In this document: in pieces, positions 16,032 through 24,208 of the stretch
Layout of the letters: each line of letters begins with the position of its first letter
Position numbering within the stretch: the first letter of the stretch is position 1
Position numbers and translations under genes: made by a program
Assembly: GCA_947488905.1 (NCBI GenBank)
Contig: CANLBJ010000003.1
Coordinates: forward strand, 362,887 to 426,886
Source of the DNA: Ulvibacter algarum
Lineage (GTDB): Bacteria > Bacteroidota > Bacteroidia > Flavobacteriales > Flavobacteriaceae
Direction: 5' to 3'
DNA length: 64,000 nt
The notes under the pieces: generated by a model
What the model saw: the letters and a program-made list of their open reading frames with translations, nothing else
The model's database searches: none
Told to the model about the DNA's origin: nothing

Positions 16032-18788
16032 CTATAAATCATACTTTACCACAAACATCATAATTCTTGGCAACACAAAATACTGTGTTGTTGTTGTCGT
16101 GTTTATCGCATCATCAAAACTGTCATTATTTATAAAAGCAGTATCAAGCACGTTATTTGCTTGTATTTGAAATTCCCATTTGCTATCTTCTTGCTGATAA
16201 AACAAGTTAGCGTTTAAAAAAGAATACCGATTCTCTATGGTTTTACGATCATTGGTATAATCATAAAAATCCCATTCTGCATTAAATGTAAAGTCTTTTA
16301 AGAATCGTGCATCAAAGCTTGCGTAAGGACGCTGAGTGATAAAAGTTTGAGCAACACCACCATTGTCATATTCATTAATATTAAGACGGTAACCCACCTC
16401 AAGATTAGGCCAATCTCTAAAATTTGTGCCTGCACTTGCTGTATAGTTTTGTGTAAAACTCTCACTTTCTGCTATCTCTCCATTTATCTCGTTATTCGTC
16501 TTGCTTAAAGAAAGATTACCACTCGCTCTCAATTGTAATTTTTTAATTCTTTTACTGAAACGTGCATTTGCCGAGAAGGTCTCATCTGGAAAACTACTGT
16601 CTATATTAAAAGGAGAACTTACTTGATTAAATGTCAACAAATCATTAGTTGGACTTGGAACCAAAATCTCTGTTTGATTTTTAAACCCATCTACTTTTTT
16701 ACTATAACTTAAAGAACCACTTATATTAGTGTAGTTGAATAAATTAAAACTAGAATATGACAATCTATAATTGTGATCTAATGAGTTTTCTAGATTCCTG
16801 TTTCCTCTAAAAAGACGATTATAGTTATTAAAAACATAGGCTTCTGCATAATCATTTACATCTGTATATTGTGCGCTAATATCATAGTTAAAACGAATGC
16901 TTTCGCTCTTTTTTAAATCGAAAATCACATTTAAATCTGGCAATACACTCACTTGATTATCGCTACTATTTAACCCTAATTGATCACTAGAAACATTATA
17001 ATTATGCAATGTTGCTCCTGGCGTAAAAGTAAATTTACCAGACTTTACTTTATAATGAACCCCTAAAAACACATCGCTAAAAGTATAATTAACATCATTA
17101 ATTAATGGAAAAACCTCACCATCTACCTCTAGAGATTGATTAAAATCAACACGGTTACCATCATCTAATAATTGAAAAATATTTGAATTAAAATTTTGAT
17201 TGCTATACGTTGTACCTAATGTAAAGTTGATGTTGCTTGTATTATTAAGCACAAAATAATGATCTAGCTTTGCATCAACCTTATTAGTCTTTACATTCTT
17301 ATCTTGATTAATACTATAACGATCTGCATCATCTATGGGTAAAATGCCGCTAAAAGGCACCAAGTCTGTCACGGCATTATAAAAAGGATCTTCATTTTGA
17401 TACACGTGTTGCACTTGTCCTGCAAAAATATTCTTCTCATCTAGCGTATAGTATGCATTCACATTCTGACTAATAGCATAAGGCTTATTTTCTTTTATTT
17501 CTGAAATATCATTTGTTGTACCATCAAACTGAGATAAAACATTTGCATCTTCTTCTTGAGAACTCGCTCTAAAAAGCACATCATAATCTACTTGCAAATC
17601 TGTGCTTGGCTTATAAACCGCACTCAGTTTAAGCATTGCTAGTTTATTGCTTTGATCTGTCACACTACTTGTGTTTTCTTCTAAGCCCGTTGCTATGTAT
17701 TGACGTATAGAATTATTAATAATGTTTGTAGAGTTATCTGACGCAATACCAAAACCACTTATATCTAGATTCTTGTTTACTGCATAACTAAAATTTCCTG
17801 CAAAAAACTTAGTCTCAATCTCATTAGCTCTATCATTTTGAGTCACGGCAAAGCCAAGACCGCTATCACTAATATTAAAACGAGTACCACCGCCTTGATT
17901 AAAATTTCTGAAACCTCCTGTAAAATTAAAGTAGTCTCTAAAAGTAAAAGGAACCTCTCCTATATTATTAAAATCTGTAATAAAGTTAAGACTGTACTTA
18001 GGACTGTAATAAAATAACTTGGGATGCGCTAGATACCCTGCAGTATCATCACCTACAATTCCACCTCCAGCAGAAACCTCTCCAAACCAAAAATTCTTTT
18101 TGCCTTCTTTTAATTTAATATTAATGGCGACATTGTCTTGGTCATTACCCAATCCTTTTAATTGACCTACCTCATTATAATTGCGCAATACTTCTATTTT
18201 ATCTATCGCATCTGCAGGTATATTTTTTGTTGCCAACTTAGAGTCACCATCAAAAAAATCTTTTCCTTCAATCATTACTTTCTGTACCGCATTCCCTTCT
18301 ACCTCAATCTCACCATCTTCATTCACTTCTACACCCGGAAGATTATTTAAAACATCACCCAGCTTACGTTCTTCACCAGTTTTAAAACTATCTGCATTAT
18401 ACACAATCGTGTCTCCTTTTACGGTTACTGGCATTTCATATACAATCTCAACACCATCAAGTTGAGATGCTAATGGATTAAGTATAAAATCTTGCGTAAA
18501 ATCTTCTCCATCTGCTGCTATAGAAACAAGTTTTTCTTGAGTTTGATAGCCTAAAAAACTTGCTTTTAAACTGTAACTTTCTCCTTTAGGCAAATCTAGT
18601 TGATACCTACCCTCAAAGTTTGTGATAGCATAAGATTCTAAATCTCCAGTGCTGGTTTTAGTTGCAATAACATTTGCAAACTCTAAAGGTTCACCTATAG
18701 AGTCTTTAATAACGCCACGCATCTTTACACTCTGCGCAGATGAGGCAATAGAAAGTAATAGGGCACATGCCCATAATAGATTTTTCAT
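16032..18788 (-). CDS. TonB-dependent-receptor-like outer membrane beta-barrel protein
   Basis: A 918-residue protein. It has a signal peptide (MKNLLWACALLLSIASSAQS), a CarboxypepD_reg-like domain at about 22-105 (VKMRGVIKDSIGEPLEFANVIA), a plug-like domain at about 120-225 (GDVLNNLPGVEVNEDGEIEV), and a long C-terminal barrel of alternating strands ending in an aromatic-rich VVKYDL. This is the OMP_b-brl_3 type common in Flavobacteriia. The substrate is unknown. The two GLPGLI genes upstream on the same strand are a usual companion, so a shared envelope role is likely. Confidence 0.85.
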   Translation of the reverse strand: MKNLLWACALLLSIASSAQSVKMRGVIKDSIGEPLEFANVIATKTSTGDLESYAITNFEGRYQLDLPKGESYSLKASFLGYQTQEKLVSIAADGEDFTQDFILNPLASQLDGVEIVYEMPVTVKGDTIVYNADSFKTGEERKLGDVLNNLPGVEVNEDGEIEVEGNAVQKVMIEGKDFFDGDSKLATKNIPADAIDKIEVLRNYNEVGQLKGLGNDQDNVAINIKLKEGKKNFWFGEVSAGGGIVGDDTAGYLAHPKLFYYSPKYSLNFITDFNNIGEVPFTFRDYFNFTGGFRNFNQGGGTRFNISDSGLGFAVTQNDRANEIETKFFAGNFSYAVNKNLDISGFGIASDNSTNIINNSIRQYIATGLEENTSSVTDQSNKLAMLKLSAVYKPSTDLQVDYDVLFRASSQEEDANVLSQFDGTTNDISEIKENKPYAISQNVNAYYTLDEKNIFAGQVQHVYQNEDPFYNAVTDLVPFSGILPIDDADRYSINQDKNVKTNKVDAKLDHYFVLNNTSNINFTLGTTYSNQNFNSNIFQLLDDGNRVDFNQSLEVDGEVFPLINDVNYTFSDVFLGVHYKVKSGKFTFTPGATLHNYNVSSDQLGLNSSDNQVSVLPDLNVIFDLKKSESIRFNYDISAQYTDVNDYAEAYVFNNYNRLFRGNRNLENSLDHNYRLSYSSFNLFNYTNISGSLSYSKKVDGFKNQTEILVPSPTNDLLTFNQVSSPFNIDSSFPDETFSANARFSKRIKKLQLRASGNLSLSKTNNEINGEIAESESFTQNYTASAGTNFRDWPNLEVGYRLNINEYDNGGVAQTFITQRPYASFDARFLKDFTFNAEWDFYDYTNDRKTIENRYSFLNANLFYQQEDSKWEFQIQANNVLDTAFINNDSFDDAINTTTTTQYFVLPRIMMFVVKYDL

Positions 18789-18823
18789 AAGATTTTTTTG
18801 AATGATTGGATTAAAAAAAAGGA

Positions 18824-19723
18824 CTAATTTCTACCTCGCCCACCACGGCCTCCACCGCCGCCTCTAAAGTTCTCGCGCATCTCTTCTGTCTTCTCTTTTA
18901 CTATTTTATTATACTCTTCACGAGTTACTTCTTTCCCTTTAGATGGCTTTTTAATATCAATACCATCTGTTGGGTTTACTACTATTTTTGAGCATAAAAT
19001 AGTCTGTCTATCTATATTTAATTCTAGAATCAAACCAGGAAGCCCACCATATTCTCCCGGTCCATTTTTTACAGGTATCTGTGGCGTAAACCAAGCCGTC
19101 ACAACAACCTCTTTAGGCACTTCTATCTGGCTTAATGGGTCTGCTGCTTTTGCTTTTGCGATACTATCTTCTTTCTTCTTTTCTGCAGCGTCATCACCTC
19201 TACCGCCCCTTGGACCTCTTCTACGAGCAAAACTAAAATCTGTTTCGTCCATTTGCTTCATTGCAGTTGCTTTAATGGCAAAGTACTCCCCTATCATTTT
19301 TTGTTCTTTAGTAACTTGCCAGTCAAGGTTTGCAATAGTGTCTCTAATCAAAAACTCTTTACCAAAAAACTCACGCTCTTCTAAAAGCTCATTACTAGAC
19401 ACATCTTTATACTGGACGCCTGGAGTAAGACTCCCCATTATTGCCCTAAAACCACCACGACCGCCACCAGTATTACCAGCCTCTAGCTTCTCTTCTTCTT
19501 TGTAAGAAGACTCATCTCCGCTAAAAGAGAGAATAAACGTTTTTTCTAGCTCACTCTTCATACGCGCCATGATTCGTTTCTTAATTTCATCGCTCATATC
19601 TGCAGCTCCAAAACCATCCATATCAACAGTTGTCTTAGATTCATAGTAAGCTTTTCCGCTTACGTTTTGTGCTCCAAGGCTAAAACTTGCCAGCGCAATT
19701 GCAATAAATAGTAGGTTTTTCAT
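18824..19723 (-). CDS. GLPGLI family protein 1
   Basis: A 299-residue secreted or periplasmic protein with a signal peptide (MKNLLFIAIALASFSLGAQN). The family name motif is present in GEYGGLPGLILELN, followed by ILCSKIVVNPT. The C-terminal end is very rich in Gly and Arg (RGGGGGRGGRGRN), as is an internal stretch (RRRGPRGGRGDD). The function of GLPGLI proteins is unknown. It lies 35 bp upstream of the outer membrane barrel gene, so the two are probably co-transcribed. Confidence 0.9.
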   Translation of the reverse strand: MKNLLFIAIALASFSLGAQNVSGKAYYESKTTVDMDGFGAADMSDEIKKRIMARMKSELEKTFILSFSGDESSYKEEEKLEAGNTGGGRGGFRAIMGSLTPGVQYKDVSSNELLEEREFFGKEFLIRDTIANLDWQVTKEQKMIGEYFAIKATAMKQMDETDFSFARRRGPRGGRGDDAAEKKKEDSIAKAKAADPLSQIEVPKEVVVTAWFTPQIPVKNGPGEYGGLPGLILELNIDRQTILCSKIVVNPTDGIDIKKPSKGKEVTREEYNKIVKEKTEEMRENFRGGGGGRGGRGRN

Positions 19724-19754
19724 AGAATAGGTATATAATGGTTTTAGTGTTTTA

Positions 19755-19852
19755 CTTCGGAAATATTACAAGCGTTACATATTCCGCACACCCATTTGAC
19801 GATGTTATTATTAAATAACCTCGCAAGTTTTAATTTTTTAATATTTCCGAAG
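19755..19852. repeat. Inverted pair of the iterated decamer ATTTCCGAAG
   Basis: CTTCGGAAAT (19755-19764) and ATTTCCGAAG (19843-19852) face each other in the 152-bp gap between two GLPGLI genes; the match extends to ACTTCGGAAATATT against AATATTTCCGAAGT, 14 bases. This is part of a family with 18 copies in the window. Confidence 0.6.
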
Positions 19853-19875
19853 TGAAAATTGCTGTAACTATAAAC

Positions 19876-20700
19876 CTAGCCGCCTATTTGAATTGAAAAA
19901 GAATCTCCATTTTTCTTGCTCGTTCTTTGCTTAAATTGCTCCATCATCTCTGCGTCTTTTTTATCTCTTATCGCATTATACTCAGATTGAGTCACGACCT
20001 TACCTTTACTAGGCTGCTCTATTTCTATAGTTTTTTCTGGATTGATAACCACCTTTGAGCATAAAATGGTCTGTTTGCCATCTTCAATTTGTAATATTAA
20101 ACCTGGTAATCCCCAAAAAGAAGAAGGGCCATGTTGTACGGGGAGATCTAATGTGTACCAAGCGGTGGTGGTTTTTGAAACGGTTTCTTTTACCATTTCT
20201 TTTTTTAAACTATCATAGGTTTGTTGATCTTCATCTCTTGTCCACGTTGCTTTAAAGCAAGTATAATTTCCTATATTTTTAATCTCTTTTACGAGTTCCC
20301 AATTTGGTTTTTCTGCCTCATCTTTTATTAAAAATGGCTTACTCATTATTTCGGTTTCGCTTATATATTTTGCTTCTTTAACGTTTCTATACAAAACGTC
20401 TGAACCTCCAGAAAATTCTATAGTAATACCACTGGATGATGGCGCAGAGGGCGTTGCCAGCTTTTCTACCTCTGTATATATAGACTCTTCTGTGTTAAAA
20501 TTGAGGGTATATTCTTTTTGCATTTGTTTTTTTAACTGTGCCATAAGTGACGCTTGTAAATCTGCATTCACTTTTGTACTATCCATCTTCATATCCATTT
20601 TAGTGTCCGTCTTATAGGTGGCGACACCTTTAATTTTCTGGCTGTAAGAGAAACTTGTTATTAGCAAAAAGACAAGTGTTGTGGTAATTGTTGTTTTCAT
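19876..20700 (-). CDS. GLPGLI family protein 2
   Basis: A 274-residue paralogue of the neighbouring gene, with a signal peptide (MKTTITTTLVFLLITSFSYSQ) and the motif in SSFWGLPGLILQIEDG, then QTILCSKVVINPE. It shares the order of segments with the other copy (LRNTEESIYTEVEKL-type start, ILCSK, then a Lys-rich end) but lacks the Gly/Arg tail. The two look like a local duplication that diverged. Function unknown. Confidence 0.9.
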   Translation of the reverse strand: MKTTITTTLVFLLITSFSYSQKIKGVATYKTDTKMDMKMDSTKVNADLQASLMAQLKKQMQKEYTLNFNTEESIYTEVEKLATPSAPSSSGITIEFSGGSDVLYRNVKEAKYISETEIMSKPFLIKDEAEKPNWELVKEIKNIGNYTCFKATWTRDEDQQTYDSLKKEMVKETVSKTTTAWYTLDLPVQHGPSSFWGLPGLILQIEDGKQTILCSKVVINPEKTIEIEQPSKGKVVTQSEYNAIRDKKDAEMMEQFKQRTSKKNGDSFSIQIGG

Positions 20701-20771
20701 AATGGTTGGTTTAATAATAAAGACGTTTTAATTAAGAACATGTTTCAAGACACTGGTTATCAGAATATACA

Positions 20772-21323
20772 TTAAAAAACATACCCAAGCCCAAATCTTA
20801 AAGAATTCAATTTTGTAGTTAACGGTCCTGCTTCGTTCAAGTTATAATCTAATAAAGATGTAAGCCCTATTGCGTATCTCGTTTCAAAAAACATGTTGTT
20901 TTTAAAATCATATTGCACTCCAAAATCTACAGAAAAAGATTTTTTTTTTAGAATGACATCATCTTCTTCAATAGCATCTTCACTATTTAAAACAAAATCT
21001 ATTTGAGGTCCAAGACCTAGGCTCCATCTTTTATTAAACTTATACCGTAGGTGCGTTACAGACTGGATAAAATTAACTCTATAAGTGTTACTGTAAATTA
21101 TTTCTGTATTTAAATAGACCCGCTTCTTTATTAATATCTCTGCAAACACACCTCCATATCCAGAAACACCACTACTACCAGCGACACCGCTAACAGGTTC
21201 TTCTATACTTGCTTTTAAATTATAATAATGCACACCGCCTTTAAGCCCAAAATATAGTGACTTATCTTCTTGAGCGTTTACTACTATTGATGACAAAAAC
21301 AGTAAAACACACAGGACTCTCAT
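20772..21323 (-). CDS. Outer membrane beta-barrel protein (porin-like, small)
   Basis: A 183-residue protein with a signal peptide (MRVLCVLLFLSSIVVNAQE) and repeated amphipathic strands (YFGLKGGVHYYN, GVFAEILIKKRVYLNTEI, RWSLGLGPQIDF), ending in SLRFGLGYVF, a barrel-type C-terminus with a final Phe. This fits the eight-strand outer membrane barrel class of Bacteroidota. No ligand can be named. It is separated from the GLPGLI gene by 71 bp on the same strand. Confidence 0.75.
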   Translation of the reverse strand: MRVLCVLLFLSSIVVNAQEDKSLYFGLKGGVHYYNLKASIEEPVSGVAGSSGVSGYGGVFAEILIKKRVYLNTEIIYSNTYRVNFIQSVTHLRYKFNKRWSLGLGPQIDFVLNSEDAIEEDDVILKKKSFSVDFGVQYDFKNNMFFETRYAIGLTSLLDYNLNEAGPLTTKLNSLRFGLGYVF

Positions 21324-21416
21324 ATATTGAAGTATTATTATTCACTAAATATAACGGAGGAAACTCAAGGCTAGTATCGTTAAAGCATTCTATGATTTTT
21401 TGTACCTTGTCCAGGT

Positions 21417-22178
21417 ATGATTAGGTTACTATTATTTTTACTTATTACAGCTACGACACTAGGTCAAGTATCTACATTAAAAGACTCTTACTTACTGGTT
21501 GCAGATTCTTTTATAGGTATTGATGGCTATGAGAGCACCTACACTATCACAGATAATATTGTAATAAAGTCTGGCGTAAAAGGTGATTTTCAATTTAGTG
21601 ACATTCAACTAGGTAGTGTAACTTCTGTTGATATTTTAAACCCACTTAAAGTGATTGTCTATTATCATGAATTTAATACTGTAGTCTTTCTTGACAATAG
21701 ATTAAGTGAGATTGAACGCATTAACTTTAACAACCTTCCAGACTTTATAAATACCGGAGCTGCTCAAAATGCAGGTAATAATAGACTCTGGCTATTAAAC
21801 ACAGACACACAACAAGTAGAAATTTATAACTACAGCACTAAAAAAAGAACAGAAATAAGTCAGCCTATAACAGATGAAATTATAGATGTAGCTTCAAATT
21901 TTAATTATTTCTTTATACTCACAGATCAAGAAATAAGAAAGTATAATATTTATGGCGGACTTATAAATGTCTTTAAAATTTCTGGAGGAAAAATGATGGT
22001 TCAAGAAAATGAAGATTTAGTTGTAATGACTGATAGTCAATTGCTTTTCAAATCAAAAGAAAATAGTAATTTTGCCCCCCATTCTAAACAAGAAATAGAA
22101 ATAGTTAACTTGCAGCTTCGTCAAGATTTACTGTATATTTATAACGGAGAAAAAATCGCTACTATTAGCCTATACTAA
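21417..22178 (+). CDS. Uncharacterised exported protein, possible beta-propeller
   Basis: A 253-residue protein with a signal peptide (MIRLLLFLLITATTLGQ). The rest alternates short hydrophobic strands with turns (VLVADSFIGID-type, KVIVYYHEFNTVVFLDNRL, NRLWLLNTDTQQVEIYNY, FFILTDQEIRKYNIYGG, LLYIYNGEKIATISLY), a pattern like four to five propeller blades. No catalytic motif is seen. It ends 17 bp before the deoxynucleoside kinase and may be co-transcribed with it, although no link in function is evident. Confidence 0.7.
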   Translation: MIRLLLFLLITATTLGQVSTLKDSYLLVADSFIGIDGYESTYTITDNIVIKSGVKGDFQFSDIQLGSVTSVDILNPLKVIVYYHEFNTVVFLDNRLSEIERINFNNLPDFINTGAAQNAGNNRLWLLNTDTQQVEIYNYSTKKRTEISQPITDEIIDVASNFNYFFILTDQEIRKYNIYGGLINVFKISGGKMMVQENEDLVVMTDSQLLFKSKENSNFAPHSKQEIEIVNLQLRQDLLYIYNGEKIATISLY

Positions 22179-22195
22179 ACAAAGAAGTAAGTACT

Positions 22196-22810
22196 ATGCA
22201 CGTTGCCATCGCAGGAAATATTGGGTCAGGTAAAACAACCCTAACTCGATTATTAGCTAAACATTATAAATGGAAACCTCAATATGAAGATGTAGAGGAC
22301 AATCCATATTTAGATGATTTTTACAACTCTATGGAGCGTTGGTCTTTTAACCTTCAAATCTATTTTTTAAATAGCCGTTTTAGACAAGTTCTTGAGATTA
22401 GAGAGAAGGGTAAAAATGTGATTCAAGATAGAACTATTTATGAAGACGCTTATATTTTTGCTCCTAACCTTCACGCGATGGGCTTAATGACTAATCGTGA
22501 TTATGAAAACTACAAATCTCTTTTTGATCTTATGGAGAGTGTGACTGAAGGTCCAGACCTACTCATCTATTTACGTAGTTCTATCCCTAATCTTGTGAGC
22601 CAAATACATAAACGTGGTCGCGAGTATGAAAACAGTATTAGCATAGATTATTTAAGCCGTCTTAATGAGCGTTATGAAGCTTGGATTACAACATACAGCA
22701 AAGGAAATCTAATTATTCTAGATGTTGATGACCTAGACTTTGTAGACAACCCAGAGCATTTAGGACAGATTATCAATAAGATTGATGCTGAGATTAATGG
22801 ATTGTTTTAA
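22196..22810 (+). CDS. Deoxynucleoside kinase
   Basis: A 204-residue kinase of the dNK/dGK/dCK family. The P-loop is GNIGSGKTT (7-15), followed by the substrate-binding ERWSFNLQIYFL segment and the DRTIYEDAYIFA motif (DRS-type). A lid region with KRGREYE (Arg-rich) is visible near 140. It phosphorylates deoxynucleosides for the salvage pathway. A strong terminator begins in its last codons (22792). Confidence 0.92.
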   Translation: MHVAIAGNIGSGKTTLTRLLAKHYKWKPQYEDVEDNPYLDDFYNSMERWSFNLQIYFLNSRFRQVLEIREKGKNVIQDRTIYEDAYIFAPNLHAMGLMTNRDYENYKSLFDLMESVTEGPDLLIYLRSSIPNLVSQIHKRGREYENSISIDYLSRLNERYEAWITTYSKGNLIILDVDDLDFVDNPEHLGQIINKIDAEINGLF

Positions 22811-22840
22811 ATAAAAACAATCCATTAATCTATTTTTTAG
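22792..22840 (+). terminator. Terminator overlapping the stop codon of the deoxynucleoside kinase
   Basis: GATTAATGGATTGTTTT (22792-22808) and AAAACAATCCATTAATC (22814-22830) form a perfect 17-bp stem with a five-base loop, then TATTTTTTAG. The left arm lies within the last codons of the gene. Confidence 0.85.
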
Positions 22841-22906
22841 TTTTTGATTTACCCCAAATTCATTGGAAACCTACTTACATCTAATATTTAATTTAAGATT
22901 TTAATT

Positions 22907-23419
22907 ATGAAAAAATTAAAACTAGTATTGGCCGTAAGCATTTCTATATTACTATTTTCCTGTAGTAATGATGATGATACACAAAACTCACCATTAATTG
23001 GCACTTGGAACTTAGAAGCTCTTGACCTAATAATTGACACAACTATCACCAGGGCAGACGGAACCGTTGGCACTATTAACACAGTTGGTGTAGGGCGAGA
23101 TCTAGAATTCACTAATACTTTTACAGAAAACCCTAACGAGTTATTAAAACAAGGCGCTATTCTCATTGACCTAACAACCACAACTGATGGCTTTGAGACA
23201 CATTCTACAATAGCAAGCACAGGTAACAACACGTACAATTGGCACATGAATGGTGATGACCTAGAAGTTATAGATTACAAGGACCAAGCTAATATTTATA
23301 CCATTAACTCTCTAGAGCAAAACACGTTAATCTATTCAATAAACGAGACTCGTGAAACTGAAGAAAACGGACTTATTGAAATAGTAGTGATCAAAGAAAC
23401 TTATCATTTTTATAGATAG
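22907..23419 (+). CDS. Lipocalin-like lipoprotein 1
   Basis: A 170-residue lipoprotein. The lipobox ends at C19 in ILLFSCSNDDDTQ, and the acidic residues after the Cys resemble the Bacteroidota export signal for surface lipoproteins. The mature part starts LIGTWNLEALDL and contains several beta strands ending in ETYHFYR, as in the lipocalin-like domain (DUF4923/lipocalin_4 type). Ligand unknown. The following gene is a paralogue. Confidence 0.78.
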   Translation: MKKLKLVLAVSISILLFSCSNDDDTQNSPLIGTWNLEALDLIIDTTITRADGTVGTINTVGVGRDLEFTNTFTENPNELLKQGAILIDLTTTTDGFETHSTIASTGNNTYNWHMNGDDLEVIDYKDQANIYTINSLEQNTLIYSINETRETEENGLIEIVVIKETYHFYR

Positions 23420-23442
23420 CCTTATTAATCACTACGTTTCTT

Positions 23443-23471
23443 TTTGCAGACCATTGTTTTTGTTATTTTCG
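23443..23471 (+). promoter_or_regulatory. Promoter of lipocalin-like lipoprotein 2
   Basis: TTTG at 23443-23446 and TATTTTCG at 23464-23471, 17 bases apart, match the -33 and -7 boxes with one mismatch. The start codon is 22 bases further. Confidence 0.6.
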
Positions 23472-23493
23472 TCAACTAAATAAATAAAACAAT

Positions 23494-24018
23494 ATGAAAA
23501 TTTTCAAAACACTATTTGTATGTGCCTTTTTAGTAACGCTAGTTTCATGCAGCAATGACGATGACTCATCTGACGCAGACGCATCATTAATCTCTGGATC
23601 TTGGGATATGAGCGGTCTAGATTACACAGGTAATAGCACATCTGACGCCGGAGACTCTTCATTTACAGGTGTAGGTCAAGATTTTACAGCAGTATTTACT
23701 TTTGATGAAAACCCTAATGACCTAAACATAGATGGTAGTTATGCAGTTGAGCTTACTACAATGGCGGGAGGTCAAACAGTCACTCAAATAGTAGGAAGTG
23801 AAGTAATTGGTGGGTCATTAGACATGAATAATAACACAACTTGGTCTATTAACGGTGATCAACTTACCGTAACAGACGGAGAAGAAACACAAGTACTCAC
23901 TGTAACAACTTTAAATAACAACAACTTAGTTTTAAGCTATAGTGACACCGTAGAAATAAATCAAAATGGTTTTATGCAAACAAGTACGGTTTCTGTAGTG
24001 TACAGTTTTACTAGATAA
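23494..24018 (+). CDS. Lipocalin-like lipoprotein 2
   Basis: A 174-residue lipoprotein with its lipobox at C19 (LVTLVSCSNDDDSSD). It shares with the upstream gene the LISGSWDMSGLDY start of the mature domain, an FTGVGQDFTAVFTFDENPNDLN segment that matches GVGRDLEFTNTFTENPNEL in the other copy, and the terminal VVYSFTR. The two are clear tandem paralogues. The gene has its own promoter and is followed by a strong terminator. Confidence 0.78.
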   Translation: MKIFKTLFVCAFLVTLVSCSNDDDSSDADASLISGSWDMSGLDYTGNSTSDAGDSSFTGVGQDFTAVFTFDENPNDLNIDGSYAVELTTMAGGQTVTQIVGSEVIGGSLDMNNNTTWSINGDQLTVTDGEETQVLTVTTLNNNNLVLSYSDTVEINQNGFMQTSTVSVVYSFTR

Positions 24019-24036
24019 AAAAAAACTTTACAAACT

Positions 24037-24069
24037 AAAAACCGCTTCTATTTGGAGCGGTTTTTTTTT
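24037..24069 (+). terminator. Rho-independent terminator after the lipocalin-like gene
   Basis: AAAAACCGCT (24037-24046) and AGCGGTTTTT (24056-24065) flank a nine-base loop, followed by more T. Confidence 0.88.
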
Positions 24070-24208
24070 ATTTAAATTCTCATTTCAATAATGACTCATT
24101 TTATTCTATCTCATTGATAAAACCTTAACATTCTCTAAACATAAGTTGCAAGTATTTAAGCCTTATTTTGCAGTCTATAAATAACTGTAGGGCTTAGGCT
24201 AAAATATC

